Of a stretch of 64,000 bases of DNA, positions 10,082-19,276 are shown in pieces. This stretch comes from Pseudomonas bijieensis (GTDB lineage Bacteria > Pseudomonadota > Gammaproteobacteria > Pseudomonadales > Pseudomonadaceae): contig NZ_CP048810.1 of the NCBI RefSeq assembly GCF_013347965.1, forward strand, positions 1,426,001-1,490,000, written 5' to 3'. A program made the translations under genes and the position numbers. The notes below the pieces were generated by a model that worked only from the letters and a program-made list of their open reading frames with translations, ran no database searches and had not been told where the DNA came from. Within the stretch, counting starts at the first letter, position 1. The number at the start of each line of letters is the position of its first letter.

Positions 10082-11483
10082 GGGAAACGGCCTCCGTGCC
10101 GACGTTCTGGAACGCTGAAAAGGGAATCGGATCGATGGGGAAACGCGGCCGCAGCCAGCCCACATCGGCCCGCCCGGTGGCTTCGCGCAGGCGATCGCTG
10201 CAATAGCCGACGCACATCCGCCCCTGGCAATCGCCCATGCTCACGCGGGTGCGCATCTTCAGGCTGGCCATGTCTTGGACGCCTTGTTCCAGCGCCCGGT
10301 CGATGTCGGCGCGGGTGGCGTGCTCGCAGCGGCAGATCACCGTATCGGCCGCCGGCAATGTGGTTTGCCCGGCGCCACGCTGGGTATAGCGATCCACGGC
10401 GGCGCGAAAGCGGATGATCCGCTCCAGTTGCCCCTGGTAGCGTTCGCGCTGTGCCAGGGCCGTGGACGGGTCCAGCACATTGCGCTGCATCAGGATCGAC
10501 AGCGCCGCGATGCGTCCGCTCAGCATCGCGGCTTCACCACCGCGAATCCCGCCCATGTCGCCGGCCAGGTGAATGTGCGCTTCGCTGCTTTGTTGCCAGG
10601 CATCGGACACCGCCCGCAAATAGCCGTCCTCGCTGAAACCGTGCTCCAGGCCCATCTGCTGGCTCAATTGAGTGCGCGGGATGAACCCGTAGCCGACCGC
10701 CAGCGTCTGGGCCGGTATCTGTTCGGAGCGTTTCAGGTCCGGCTCCCAGGTACTGGAATACGGCGCGACGGTGACATGGCTCAACTCACCCTCGCCGTCC
10801 GCCTGGACCACGCCCCAGCCGTAGCGCACGGGAATGCGATTGAGCTTGAGATAGGCGAGCATGCTCAGGCCATCGAGAAACAGCTGTGGCTTGTTCAGCA
10901 GGGCCAGGCTTTCCTTGGCGATCCGACCGAACGCACAGGCTTCATAGACACCCGCCACCGCCACGCCCGAAGCGTGCAGCTGGCAGGCCACCAGCGGCAG
11001 CAACGGCCCCGTGCCGGCGATCACCACTGGGCTCGGCGGCCTGACCACGCCGCTCTTGATCTGCAATTGCAGGCCACCGAGCATCATCACCCCCGGCAGG
11101 GTCCAGCCAGGAAATGGCACGCTGCGTTCGTGACAGCCGGCCGCCAGGATCAGGTGCGAATAGGCCACCTCGCGCAAGCGTTCGTCAGCGTCCAGCATCA
11201 TCAGCGCCCGGAAGCCTTCGGCGCCAATGACCCGGCTGCTCAATCGCACGTCGATCAGCCCGGCGTGTTGCTGGAATTCACCATGGAGTTTCTCCAGGGC
11301 TTCGCTGTAGCGCGGGCCGAGGTAATCCAGGCGCACGCCATCGCGCAACGGTCCGCGATACACCACGCCACCCAGGCGCGGCGCTTCTTCGAGCAAGGTG
11401 CAGCGCACCCCGTGCGAGGCCAATTCGATGGCCGCCGCCATACCTGCCGGCCCACCGCCGACAATCACCGGATCGAGGCTCAT
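10074..11483 (-). CDS. hcnB: Hydrogen cyanide synthase subunit HcnB
   Basis: A 469-residue flavoprotein with an N-terminal FAD motif (VGGGPAG at 8-14), a second nucleotide-binding segment (VIAGTGPLLPLVACQL) and a C-terminal BFD-like iron-sulphur region with CRCEH and DCQGRMCVGYC cysteines. Its ATG overlaps the hcnA stop by four bases (TCAT at 11480-11483 on the plus strand). It is the central subunit of the cyanide-forming glycine dehydrogenase. Confidence 0.93.
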   Translation of the reverse strand: MSLDPVIVGGGPAGMAAAIELASHGVRCTLLEEAPRLGGVVYRGPLRDGVRLDYLGPRYSEALEKLHGEFQQHAGLIDVRLSSRVIGAEGFRALMMLDADERLREVAYSHLILAAGCHERSVPFPGWTLPGVMMLGGLQLQIKSGVVRPPSPVVIAGTGPLLPLVACQLHASGVAVAGVYEACAFGRIAKESLALLNKPQLFLDGLSMLAYLKLNRIPVRYGWGVVQADGEGELSHVTVAPYSSTWEPDLKRSEQIPAQTLAVGYGFIPRTQLSQQMGLEHGFSEDGYLRAVSDAWQQSSEAHIHLAGDMGGIRGGEAAMLSGRIAALSILMQRNVLDPSTALAQRERYQGQLERIIRFRAAVDRYTQRGAGQTTLPAADTVICRCEHATRADIDRALEQGVQDMASLKMRTRVSMGDCQGRMCVGYCSDRLREATGRADVGWLRPRFPIDPIPFSAFQNVGTEAVSHD

Positions 11484-11806
11484 GGTGCCTCCGTTTCGGT
11501 GATGCGATTGGCCCGGGTTTCGATCTGCATGCCAGGGCGTACCAGGGTCTGGCAGGCGCGGCGCTTGTGGCGACCGTCGATCTTGACCAGGCAGCACTGG
11601 CACACGCCCATGCCGCAGTAGGCACCGCTGACCTGGTCGTGATCGTTGCGGGCCACCTGACGTTGGCCCAGGGATTGAATGATAGTGAGGACGGTTTCAC
11701 CCTGGGCGGCACTGACAGCCTGCCCGTCCAGGCGCACGGTCATGTCGGCCCGGGCCAACGGCTGGATATCGAATTTTCGGCGTAGAGAGTCTTGAGGTTG
11801 CATCAT
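11480..11806 (-). CDS. hcnA: Hydrogen cyanide synthase subunit HcnA (2Fe-2S)
   Basis: A 108-residue ferredoxin-like protein with cysteines C64-x4-C69-x2-C72-x12-C85, the [2Fe-2S] arrangement of HcnA. It presumably passes electrons from glycine oxidation. It is the first gene of the operon, with Shine-Dalgarno AAGGAAG upstream. Two consecutive ATGs (11806 and 11803) are possible starts. Cyanide production is a Gac/Rsm- and ANR-controlled biocontrol trait in this group. Confidence 0.92.
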   Translation of the reverse strand: MMQPQDSLRRKFDIQPLARADMTVRLDGQAVSAAQGETVLTIIQSLGQRQVARNDHDQVSGAYCGMGVCQCCLVKIDGRHKRRACQTLVRPGMQIETRANRITETEAP

Positions 11807-11812
11807 ACTGCT

Positions 11813-11823
11813 CTTCCTTGAAG
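11813..11823 (-). promoter_or_regulatory. Possible RsmA/CsrA site overlapping the hcnA ribosome-binding site
   Basis: The transcript reads CTTCAAGGAAG just before the hcnA start. CAAGGAAG differs by one base from the RsmA/CsrA core CARGGAUG and includes the Shine-Dalgarno GGA. hcnA of P. protegens is known to be translationally repressed by RsmA at its leader. The GGA falls partly in the short stem here, so this is a weak candidate. Confidence 0.3.
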
Positions 11824-11966
11824 GTTCTTTGAGGTCTAGGCTCCTGGCGGCACACCCTCACCGTTTACATCGATACCCTATAGCAACGGTGCGCCAAAGC
11901 GGGGCATGAAGATGCAACAGGATAGTGCGCGCGAAATTTATGTTAGGGATTATTTGTGACCAAGTG

Positions 11967-11980
11967 TTGATCCAGGCCAG
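11967..11980 (-). promoter_or_regulatory. Candidate ANR/FNR box of the hcnABC promoter
   Basis: Read on the minus strand this is CTGGC-CTGG-ATCAA, one base from the TTGGC-N4-ATCAA box described upstream of hcnA in P. fluorescens CHA0. A -10-like CATAAA lies at 11942-11937, the spacing expected if the box sits near -41.5. This would give a leader of about 125 nt. No canonical TTGAT-N4-ATCAA was found in the 276-base gap, which also carries the promoter of the response regulator. Confidence 0.5.
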
Positions 11981-12082
11981 CGAATCGGCTCGCCGGCTCA
12001 TGAACTTTTTTTCAGAAAGCCGACAGGTATTCTTTGGCAAAATGCTGCGCAATCGCTCCAATTTCCCCACACGGTACCGCCC

Positions 12083-12766
12083 ATGAACCGCATCCTGACC
12101 ATCGAAGACGACGCCGTGACCGCCCGTGAAATCGTTGCCGAGCTGACCCGCAACGGCCTGGACGTCGACTGGGTCGACAACGGCCGCGAAGGCCTGGAAC
12201 GAGCGGTCAGCGGCGACTACGACCTGATCACCCTCGACCGCATGCTGCCCGAGCTCGACGGCCTGGTGATCGTCACCACCCTGCGTACCATGGGCGTGGC
12301 CACGCCGATCCTGATGATCAGCGCCCTCTCGGACGTGGATGAGCGGGTTCGCGGCCTGCGAGCCGGCGGCGACGATTACCTGACCAAGCCGTTCGCCACC
12401 GACGAAATGGCTGCCCGGGTCGAAGTGCTGCTGCGGCGCAACAACGGCGCCCGCGAGCCGGAGACCGTGCTGCGGGTGGCCGACCTGGAGCTGAACCTGA
12501 TCAGCCGCGAAGCCAGCCGCAACGGCCAATTGCTCAGCCTGCTGCCCACCGAATACAAGCTGCTGGAATTCCTGATGCGCAATAGCGGGCAGATCCTCTC
12601 GCGCATGATGATTTTCGAAGAAGTCTGGGGCTATCACTTCGACCCCGGCACCAACCTGATCGACGTCCACATCGGCCGCCTGCGCAAGAAAATCGACCCG
12701 CCGGGCCTGGAACCGCTGATTCGCACGGTACGGGGTTCCGGCTATGTCATTGCTGAACCCCGCTAA
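12083..12766 (+). CDS. OmpR-family response regulator
   Basis: A 227-residue two-domain regulator. The receiver has acidic pair E8/D9-D10, phospho-acceptor D52 in LDRMLPELDG and K102 in LTKPF. The C-terminal winged helix (about 130-225) carries LLPTEYKLLEFLMRNSGQ and VHIGRLRKKI. Its end overlaps the histidine kinase start by 23 bases. The target genes cannot be told from the sequence; it is divergent from hcnA but no link is shown. Confidence 0.93.
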   Translation: MNRILTIEDDAVTAREIVAELTRNGLDVDWVDNGREGLERAVSGDYDLITLDRMLPELDGLVIVTTLRTMGVATPILMISALSDVDERVRGLRAGGDDYLTKPFATDEMAARVEVLLRRNNGAREPETVLRVADLELNLISREASRNGQLLSLLPTEYKLLEFLMRNSGQILSRMMIFEEVWGYHFDPGTNLIDVHIGRLRKKIDPPGLEPLIRTVRGSGYVIAEPR

Positions 12767-14129
12767 GGGCTGGCGCTCCTCCAGCAGCCGCCTGCTGGCG
12801 CTGTACAGTTCGCTGTTCGTGATCTGGAGCGCGATCCTGATGGGGGTGATGTACTACGAAGTATTCGGCTACCTCGACAGCCTGGCCAAGCACTCCCTGA
12901 TGCAGCGCCAGCATCTGTTCGCCCGGATCCATGGCGATCAACTGGAAGACGCGCTCATGGCCAGCCTGACGCTGGACGAGCGCGGCGTCGATGCCTACGG
13001 CCTGTTCGATCCGCAACTGCGGCATTTGGGCGGGCCGATCCAACGAATCCCCACCGACCTGCCGCTGGATGGCAAGATCCACATGCTCGGCGGCTGCGTC
13101 GATTCCGACGACCCGAGCGTACCTTCCGACAGTTGTGACGCGGTGGCGACCCGCACCCAGGACGGCCGCTGGCTGGTCCTGGCCCGGGACAACGGCTCAC
13201 TGTTCGCTGTGACCCGCATCATCTTGCATGCGCTGTTCTGGGGGGTATCGCTGACGATCCTGCCGGGCATCGCTGGCTGGCATCTGTTGCGCCGCCGACC
13301 GCTGCGGCGGATTCGCAAACTGCAGGCCAGCGCCGAAGCCATCGTCGCCGGCGACCTGACCCATCGCCTGCCGCTGTCGAGCCGGCGTGATGAACTGGAC
13401 ATGCTGGCGGCGATCGTCAATGCCATGCTCGACCGCATCGAACGCTTGATGAACGAGGTCAAGGGCGTGTGCGACAACATCGCCCATGACCTGCGCACCC
13501 CGCTGACCCGCTTGCGCGCCCAGTTGTATCGCATCCAGCAAGAGGCCCCGGACGGCTCGCCCGAGGCCTTGCAGATGGACCAGGTGATCGCCGAGACAGA
13601 CACCCTGATGGCTCGGTTTCGAGGGCTGTTGCGGATTTCCGAACTGGAAGACCAGCAGCGCCGCTCGGGGTTCGTGCGCCTCGATCCGTTGCAGTTATTG
13701 CAGGAACTGCACGACTTTTACCTGCCGCTGGCCGAAGAAGGCGAACTGACGTTCACCCTGGAAGTGCCCGACGCCCTGCCCCTGCTCAACGGCGACCGGG
13801 CGTTGCTGTTCGAGGCAGTGTCGAACCTGCTGAGCAATTCCATCAAGTTCACCCCGCCGGGGGGCAAGGTGACCCTGCGTGGGGTCGATCAGGGCGACAG
13901 CACCCGCATCGAAGTGCTCGACTCCGGCCCCGGCATCCCCGAAGCGGAGCGCAAGGCCGTGTTTCGCCGCTTCTACCGCGCCGAGGGCAGCAGCCAGCAA
14001 AGTGGGTTTGGCCTGGGTCTGTCGATCGTCGCGGCGATCGTCAATCTGCATGGGTTCACGTTGGAGGTGGGTAGCAGCGAACACGGCGGCGCGCGGCTGG
14101 TGCTCGATTGCCGGGGGACGTTGTTGTAG
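12744..14129 (+). CDS. Membrane sensor histidine kinase
   Basis: A 461-residue kinase with transmembrane segments near residues 20-38 and 157-180 flanking a periplasmic loop of about 115 residues. A HAMP linker (about 182-235), a HisKA domain with H248 in NIAHDLRTPL and a HATPase domain (NSIKFTPPGG, DSGPGIP, GFGLGLSIV) follow. The ATG lies inside the end of the regulator gene, implying translational coupling. The signal is unknown. Confidence 0.92.
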   Translation: MSLLNPAKGWRSSSSRLLALYSSLFVIWSAILMGVMYYEVFGYLDSLAKHSLMQRQHLFARIHGDQLEDALMASLTLDERGVDAYGLFDPQLRHLGGPIQRIPTDLPLDGKIHMLGGCVDSDDPSVPSDSCDAVATRTQDGRWLVLARDNGSLFAVTRIILHALFWGVSLTILPGIAGWHLLRRRPLRRIRKLQASAEAIVAGDLTHRLPLSSRRDELDMLAAIVNAMLDRIERLMNEVKGVCDNIAHDLRTPLTRLRAQLYRIQQEAPDGSPEALQMDQVIAETDTLMARFRGLLRISELEDQQRRSGFVRLDPLQLLQELHDFYLPLAEEGELTFTLEVPDALPLLNGDRALLFEAVSNLLSNSIKFTPPGGKVTLRGVDQGDSTRIEVLDSGPGIPEAERKAVFRRFYRAEGSSQQSGFGLGLSIVAAIVNLHGFTLEVGSSEHGGARLVLDCRGTLL

Positions 14130-14150
14130 TCATAGGGCTGGAGCAGCATC

Positions 14151-14282
14151 TGTGGCGAGGGAGCTTGCTCCCGCTCGGCTGCGAAGCAGTCGCAAAACCG
14201 GTGGACATGGTTTGGTTGGCATGCGCGTCCGGCAGGTTTTGGGGTCGCTACGCGACCCAGCGGGAGCAAGCTCCCTCGCCAC
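14151..14282. repeat. REP palindrome pair (family 2)
   Basis: Inverted TGTGGCGAGGGAGCTTGCTC arms lie between the convergent kinase and DUF1652 genes. Confidence 0.88.
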
Positions 14283-14308
14283 GGTGTGGTGTGCTTGATC
14301 TTTATCTA

Positions 14309-14554
14309 TCAGGCGTCACTGCGATGCAGCGGGGTGTTATGCAGCTCATAGCGCAGCTCATCGATCAACTTGGCGATGCTTTCTTCCGAGCGGACGCTGT
14401 CGACGCTCATACCGCTCACCACCAGGTCCACCTCTCCACTTTCGCGGTGATACAGGCGCACGGTGAGGGTGCCGTCACCATTGAGGCTGCATTCGCAGGC
14501 CAACGGCGTAAAACTTTCTTCGAGGCGGGCGCGCAAGGGGGCCAGATGGGTCAT
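14309..14554 (-). CDS. DUF1652 small protein
   Basis: An 81-residue protein with the DUF1652 pattern: an N-terminal RLEESFTPLACEC segment, a central TVRLYHRESGEVDLVVSG strand region and a C-terminal helix ending near HNTPL. The ATG at 14554 has GAGGTG five bases upstream and is preferred over the GTG at 14563. This family is common in Pseudomonas and its function is unknown. The 239 bases upstream to the LuxR gene contain no recognisable gene. Confidence 0.75.
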   Translation of the reverse strand: MTHLAPLRARLEESFTPLACECSLNGDGTLTVRLYHRESGEVDLVVSGMSVDSVRSEESIAKLIDELRYELHNTPLHRSDA

Positions 14555-14793
14555 GTGATGCACCTCAGCCCCGGGGGCGCAAATGAACGGTGGACAGCTC
14601 CGACCTCCTGGTCCGCGTAGACGTCCTGTCGCTCTGATACTGGGTTCGTTCGCTGTACATTGTGGCGTATTCCTTACGTGTTTCGTGGGGACGCGACATC
14701 ATGGACGATGTCGCACCCTGACAGCCTAAGGAACCGCCCCTTCCTGCAAAACCCGAATTTGCACCAGCACGCCAGGTGCATTTGCACTGGCTA

Positions 14794-16278
14794 TCATGGT
14801 GCCTTCATCCGCCATTCGTTAGCGAACAACCCCCGCTCCCGGGCCCAGACAATTGCCTCGCTACGGCTATGGACGTCCAGTTTCGAATACAGGGTCGCCA
14901 CGTGATTGCGCACGGTGTTGGGCGCGAGCTTGAGGCGCGCGGCGATTTCCTTGTCGGCCAGGCCTTCGCAAATCAGCCCCAGCACATCTCGCTCCCGGGC
15001 TGTCAGCTCGGTGAATGACACGCTGGGCACCTGGGCGTTGATACTCTTCACGTTAGCCAGTTTTTCAATCAGGGTCCGACTGAACCAGGAAGCGTCTTTC
15101 ATCACCTCCTCGATAGCCGCCACCAACTCCAGCTCCGAGCGTTTGCGCTCGGTGATGTTCATCAGCACCAGCAGATAGCAAGGCTTGTCCTGGATGAGCA
15201 CGGTATCGGCGGCGACCTCACAGTCGATGAGTTCACCGCCCTTCTTGTGCACCTTGACGTCGATACGTGAGACCGCGGCGGCCTTTTCCAGCCGGGCGAA
15301 CAGCGCGGCACTGGCGTCCTTGTCGAGAAAGCCGATCTCTTCCACGGTTTTACCCAGCAACTCTTCGCTGGCGTAACCGGTGGTCTGGAGGAACGCTTCG
15401 TTGATTTCCAACAACTGTTGCTCGGCGCTGCACACCAGGGTGGGCACGGGTGACAGGCGGAACGACTTGGCAAAGCGCTCCTCGCTCTGGCGCAGCGCCG
15501 TTTCGGCCTTGCGGCGCGGCTCCATGTCCATGAAGGAAAACAGCATGCAGTCTTCGTCGTGCAGATCCAGCGGCTGGCCGGCGACGATCACCTGCTTGCT
15601 GGTGCCGTCGGGCAACTTCAACTCGGCCTGCATTTGTGGAATGGTCGCGCCCTGCCCCAGGCGCTCGATGGCCAGGTCGCGTTTCTCGGCGGCTTCGAGC
15701 ACATCCAGTTCATACACCGAACGCCCGATCACCTGCTCACGACTGTAGCCGGTCATTTCCAGGAACCCCGGATTGACCTTGATATAACGCAGGTCACTGA
15801 GGCGGCAGATCACCGCCGGCGCCGGGTTGGCACCGAAGGTTTTCTCGAAGCGCTGCTCGGCGCTGGCCCATTCGGTAGCATCGCTGAGGATCAACACGAG
15901 CAGTTCCGGCTCGCCGTTGCGGTCAGCCAGCACCATGCTGCGGATCCGATGCACCCAGGTGCGATCGGGATCGGCCTGAGGCGTGACTTCCACCAGCACA
16001 TCGCTGAACTCATCGCCACGGGCAACCCGGGCGATGGGGTAGTTGTCTTCGGTCAGTGGATGATTGTTGCGGTAACGCAGATTGAAGCGCCGGGCATATT
16101 GCCGGGCCGTGGTGCCCAGCTCACTGAGGTCCTTGACCCCGTGCATCGTCAAGGCCGCTGCGTTGGCCCAGGCGATGGTCTGGTCGACCTCGATCAACAT
16201 CACCCCGTCGGACAGTCCGGCAATGATCTGCAGCAATTGGCGACGGTTGGTATCGGTGGTCGGGACTTGCTGATTCAT
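14794..16278 (-). CDS. Multi-PAS LuxR-type transcriptional regulator
   Basis: A 494-residue soluble regulator with three PAS-like modules (about 8-130, 138-260 and 262-385) and a C-terminal LuxR/GerE helix-turn-helix (about 425-485, LTARERDVLGLICEGLADKE then NTVRNHVATLYSKL). GGAG precedes the ATG. It lies downstream of the carbamoyl-amide hydrolase gene in the same direction, so it is a candidate regulator of pyrimidine catabolism; that role is contextual. Related PAS-LuxR proteins are often found beside amidohydrolase clusters. Confidence 0.85.
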   Translation of the reverse strand: MNQQVPTTDTNRRQLLQIIAGLSDGVMLIEVDQTIAWANAAALTMHGVKDLSELGTTARQYARRFNLRYRNNHPLTEDNYPIARVARGDEFSDVLVEVTPQADPDRTWVHRIRSMVLADRNGEPELLVLILSDATEWASAEQRFEKTFGANPAPAVICRLSDLRYIKVNPGFLEMTGYSREQVIGRSVYELDVLEAAEKRDLAIERLGQGATIPQMQAELKLPDGTSKQVIVAGQPLDLHDEDCMLFSFMDMEPRRKAETALRQSEERFAKSFRLSPVPTLVCSAEQQLLEINEAFLQTTGYASEELLGKTVEEIGFLDKDASAALFARLEKAAAVSRIDVKVHKKGGELIDCEVAADTVLIQDKPCYLLVLMNITERKRSELELVAAIEEVMKDASWFSRTLIEKLANVKSINAQVPSVSFTELTARERDVLGLICEGLADKEIAARLKLAPNTVRNHVATLYSKLDVHSRSEAIVWARERGLFANEWRMKAP

Positions 16279-16285
16279 TGGGTCT

Positions 16286-16339
16286 CCATGTGGTCAGTAG
16301 GGTTCAAGCATGGATGCGTTGAAAGTTACGACCACATGG
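16286..16339. promoter_or_regulatory. Spaced perfect inverted repeat upstream of the PAS-LuxR gene
   Basis: CCATGTGGTC at 16286-16295 and GACCACATGG at 16330-16339 are perfect 10-base complements 34 bases apart (44 bases start to start, about four helical turns). They lie in the 84-base gap between the hydrolase gene and the LuxR gene. Either a hairpin in the shared transcript or a bipartite operator for autoregulation would fit. Confidence 0.5.
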
Positions 16340-16362
16340 GTTTGCAATAGTGCATCGGCCCT

Positions 16363-17646
16363 TCACGCCGCCATGCGCCCCTCGGCAATCGCCTGTGAAG
16401 CGGCCAGCATCGCCCGCAGCAGCACCGCACAGCCGGCGGCGAGGTCGTCTGGGGCGGCGTTTTCGATTTCGTTGTGGCTGATGCCGCCTTCGCAGGGCAC
16501 GAAGATCATCCCGGCCGGGCCCAGTTCGGCGAGGAAGATCGCGTCATGACCGGCACCGCTGACGATGTCCAGGTGGGACAGGCCCAACCCTTGGGCGGCA
16601 CCGCGGACGGCGTCGACGCAGCCCTGGTCGAAATACAGCGGCGGGAAATCGGCGGTGGGTTTCAAGTCGAAGGTCAGGCCGTGCTGGCGGCAGGTGTCTT
16701 CGATCACTTGCTTGACCTCGGCGATCATCGAATCCAGGCGTGCCGGTTCCAGGTGACGGAAATCCAGGGTCATGCGCACTTCACCGGGGATGACATTGCG
16801 CGAGCCCGGATAGGCTTGCAGGCAACCGACCGTGCCGCAGGCATGGGGTTGATGGCCGAGGGCGGCGCGGTTGACGGCGCCGACAATGATCGAGGCGCCC
16901 ACCAGGGCGTCCTTGCGCAGGTGCATCGGGGTCGGGCCGGCGTGAGCTTCCACACCGCGCAGTGTCAAGTCGAACCATTTCTGCCCCAGGGCGCCCATGA
17001 CCACGCCGATGGTCTTGCCCTTGTCTTCCAGGATCGGTCCCTGTTCGATGTGCGCCTCGAAATATGCGCCCACCGGGTGCCCGCTGACCTGGCGCGTGCC
17101 GGCATAGCCGATGGCATTCAACGCCTGGCCGACGGTGATGCCTTCGGCGTCGACCTTGGCCAGGGTTTCTTCGAGGGTGAATTTTTCCGCGAACACCCCG
17201 GAGCCCATCATGCACGGGGCGAAGCGCGAGCCTTCTTCGTTGGTCCACACCACTACTTCCAGGGGGGCCTCGGTTTCGATGTTCAGATCATTGAGGGTAC
17301 GTAGCACTTCCAGCCCGGACAGTACGCCAAAGCAGCCATCGAACTTGCCGCCGGTGGGCTGGGTATCGATGTGGCTGCCAGTCATCACCGGTGGCAGGTT
17401 CGGATTGCGCCCCGGGCGCCGGGCGAAAATATTGCCCACCGCATCGATGCTGACGGTGCAGCCCGCCGCCTGGGTCCATTGCACGAACAGGTCGCGAGCC
17501 TGGCGGTCCAGATCCGTCAAGGCCAGCCGACACACACCGCCCTTGACCGTGGCACCGAGCTGGGCCAGGTCCATGAGCGATTGCCACAGGCGGTCGCGGT
17601 TGATGTGCTGGTGGGTGGATTGCAGGACGTCGATGGCGGCGTTCAT
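16363..17646 (-). CDS. M20 Zn-dependent amidase: N-carbamoyl-beta-alanine amidohydrolase (beta-ureidopropionase) type
   Basis: A 427-residue peptidase-M20-family hydrolase with metal-binding TGSHIDTQPTGG and WTNEEGSRFAP segments and the dimerisation-domain EAHAGPTPMH. Homologues (HyuC/AmaB/PydC) cleave N-carbamoyl amino acids. With dihydropyrimidinase and PreTA nearby it most likely makes beta-alanine from N-carbamoyl-beta-alanine. The start at 17646 has GGAG upstream; the longer reading to 17670 lacks support. A role on N-carbamoyl-L-amino acids is possible. Confidence 0.88.
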   Translation of the reverse strand: MNAAIDVLQSTHQHINRDRLWQSLMDLAQLGATVKGGVCRLALTDLDRQARDLFVQWTQAAGCTVSIDAVGNIFARRPGRNPNLPPVMTGSHIDTQPTGGKFDGCFGVLSGLEVLRTLNDLNIETEAPLEVVVWTNEEGSRFAPCMMGSGVFAEKFTLEETLAKVDAEGITVGQALNAIGYAGTRQVSGHPVGAYFEAHIEQGPILEDKGKTIGVVMGALGQKWFDLTLRGVEAHAGPTPMHLRKDALVGASIIVGAVNRAALGHQPHACGTVGCLQAYPGSRNVIPGEVRMTLDFRHLEPARLDSMIAEVKQVIEDTCRQHGLTFDLKPTADFPPLYFDQGCVDAVRGAAQGLGLSHLDIVSGAGHDAIFLAELGPAGMIFVPCEGGISHNEIENAAPDDLAAGCAVLLRAMLAASQAIAEGRMAA

Positions 17647-17692
17647 GGGGATCTCCATTTTTTCAGGCATTTTGTTGGTGTCTTGAGGCTGC

Positions 17693-17787
17693 TATCGCGA
17701 GCGGGCTCGCTCCCACACTGGATTGGGGTGGATGCAAAATCTGTGTGCACAGCAAATCCCCCTGTGGGAGCGAGCCTGCTCGCGATG
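17693..17787. repeat. REP palindrome pair (family 1)
   Basis: Inverted GCGAGCGGGCTCGCTCCCACA / TGTGGGAGCGAGCCTGCTCG arms lie between the NCS1 transporter and the hydrolase gene. Confidence 0.88.
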
Positions 17788-17797
17788 AGGCCCGCCT

Positions 17798-19276
17798 TCA
17801 CACCGCAGTTTTAGCGACGGACGGGCTCGCTCGCATACCGCACAACCCGTAATAAATCACCCCGCCCAACGCCGAGCCGGTGAACCAGCCATAGCTGTAG
17901 AACCAACTGAACGCATCGCTGCCCAGGGACAGCAATGTCAGCACCACCGGCACGCCAAAGGCGATGAAACCGTTCCAGTTCCACGCCGGGTAAACGTCGT
18001 CGCGATACAGGCCGGCGAGGTCCAGTTGCTGTTTCTTGATCAGGAAATAATCCACCACCATGATCCCGGCAATCGGCCCCAGCAGACTCGAATAGCCCAG
18101 CAGCCAGTTGGAATAGACCGATTCCAGACTGACCTCGGAAACGATCAGGCCAAGCTTTTTCAGCAGTTCATGGGCCATCAGCGCCAACCCCACCAGGCCG
18201 GTGAGCATCACGGCCTTGGTCCGGCCGATCAGTTTCGGCGCCAGGTTCTGGAAGTCGTTGGTGGGCGAGACGATGTTGGCGGCGGTGTTGGTCGAGAGCG
18301 TGGCGACGATGATCAGCACCATGGCCAGCGCCACCCACACCGGGCTCTGGATGTGCCCGATCAAGGTCACCGGGTCGGAGACGGTCACCCCCACCAGTTT
18401 TTCCGAAGCGGCGGTCATGACCACGCCGAGGGAGGCGAACAGGAACATGGTCAGCGGCAGGCCGATGATCTGCCCTACGACCTGGTCTTTCTGACTCTTG
18501 GCGTAGCGGCTGAAATCTGGAATGTTCAACGACAGCGTGGCCCAGAAACCGACCATGGCGGTCAGCCCGGCAAGAAAGTAACCGATCACGCTGGCACCCT
18601 CTGGGCGTTTGGCCGGGACCGCCATCAATTCAGTCAACGAGACATTCGGCAACGCCCACACCAACAGGCCGGCACCTACCAGCACCAGCAGCGGCGCGGA
18701 CAGGGTTTCCAACCATTTGATCGACTCGGCACCGCGCAACACCACCCACAGGTTCATGACCCAGAACACCATGAAGCCGATCACCTCGCCGGTTCCGCCG
18801 AGGCTCTTCCAGCCGTCGAACACCGAGCCGAGAAACAGGTGGATCGCCAGGCCGCCGAACATCGTCTGGATGCCGAACCAGCCGCACGCCACCAGTGCGC
18901 GGATCAGGCACGGGACGTTGGAGCCGATGACGCCAAAGGACGAGCGCAACAGCACCGGAAACGGAATGCCGTACTTGGTTCCGGCGAAGGCGTTCAGGGT
19001 CAAGGGAATCAGCACAATGATGTTGGCAAACAGGATCGCCAGCAACGCCTCGCCCACCGTCAGGCCAAAGTAGGCGGTGAGCACGCCACCGAGGGTGTAG
19101 GTCGGCACGCAGATCGCCATGCCGACCCACAGGGCGGTGATGTGCCATTTGTTCCAGGTTCGCTCGTGCACCTTGGTCGGCGCGATGTCGTGGTTGTAAC
19201 GGGGGCTGTCGAGGACGTCGCTGCCGGCTTCAAGCTCGAACAATCCGTCGCGCTCAGTCACTGTTGATCTGGTCAT
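17798..19276 (-). CDS. NCS1-family nucleobase/hydantoin transporter
   Basis: A 492-residue integral membrane protein of the nucleobase:cation symporter-1 family with about 12 hydrophobic helices. Typical segments are WNKWHITALWVGMAICVPTY, GWFGIQTMFGG and SRYAKSQKDQ. It probably imports uracil, thymine or a hydantoin. The start at 19276 has TGGAG upstream; the ATG at 19309 has no ribosome-binding site. It is the first gene of the minus-strand half of the pyrimidine cluster. Confidence 0.9.
   Translation of the reverse strand: MTRSTVTERDGLFELEAGSDVLDSPRYNHDIAPTKVHERTWNKWHITALWVGMAICVPTYTLGGVLTAYFGLTVGEALLAILFANIIVLIPLTLNAFAGTKYGIPFPVLLRSSFGVIGSNVPCLIRALVACGWFGIQTMFGGLAIHLFLGSVFDGWKSLGGTGEVIGFMVFWVMNLWVVLRGAESIKWLETLSAPLLVLVGAGLLVWALPNVSLTELMAVPAKRPEGASVIGYFLAGLTAMVGFWATLSLNIPDFSRYAKSQKDQVVGQIIGLPLTMFLFASLGVVMTAASEKLVGVTVSDPVTLIGHIQSPVWVALAMVLIIVATLSTNTAANIVSPTNDFQNLAPKLIGRTKAVMLTGLVGLALMAHELLKKLGLIVSEVSLESVYSNWLLGYSSLLGPIAGIMVVDYFLIKKQQLDLAGLYRDDVYPAWNWNGFIAFGVPVVLTLLSLGSDAFSWFYSYGWFTGSALGGVIYYGLCGMRASPSVAKTAV

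Noticed and set aside
8819..11806. Opine or hydroxyproline oxidase operon instead of hcnABC
   Set aside because: The small ferredoxin, the BFD-type flavoprotein and the HcnC-specific segments in A-B-C order fit cyanide synthase better.
11937..12082. Canonical FNR/ANR site TTGAT-N4-ATCAA before hcnA
   Set aside because: No exact match exists; only the one-mismatch CTGGC-N4-ATCAA variant was retained as a candidate.
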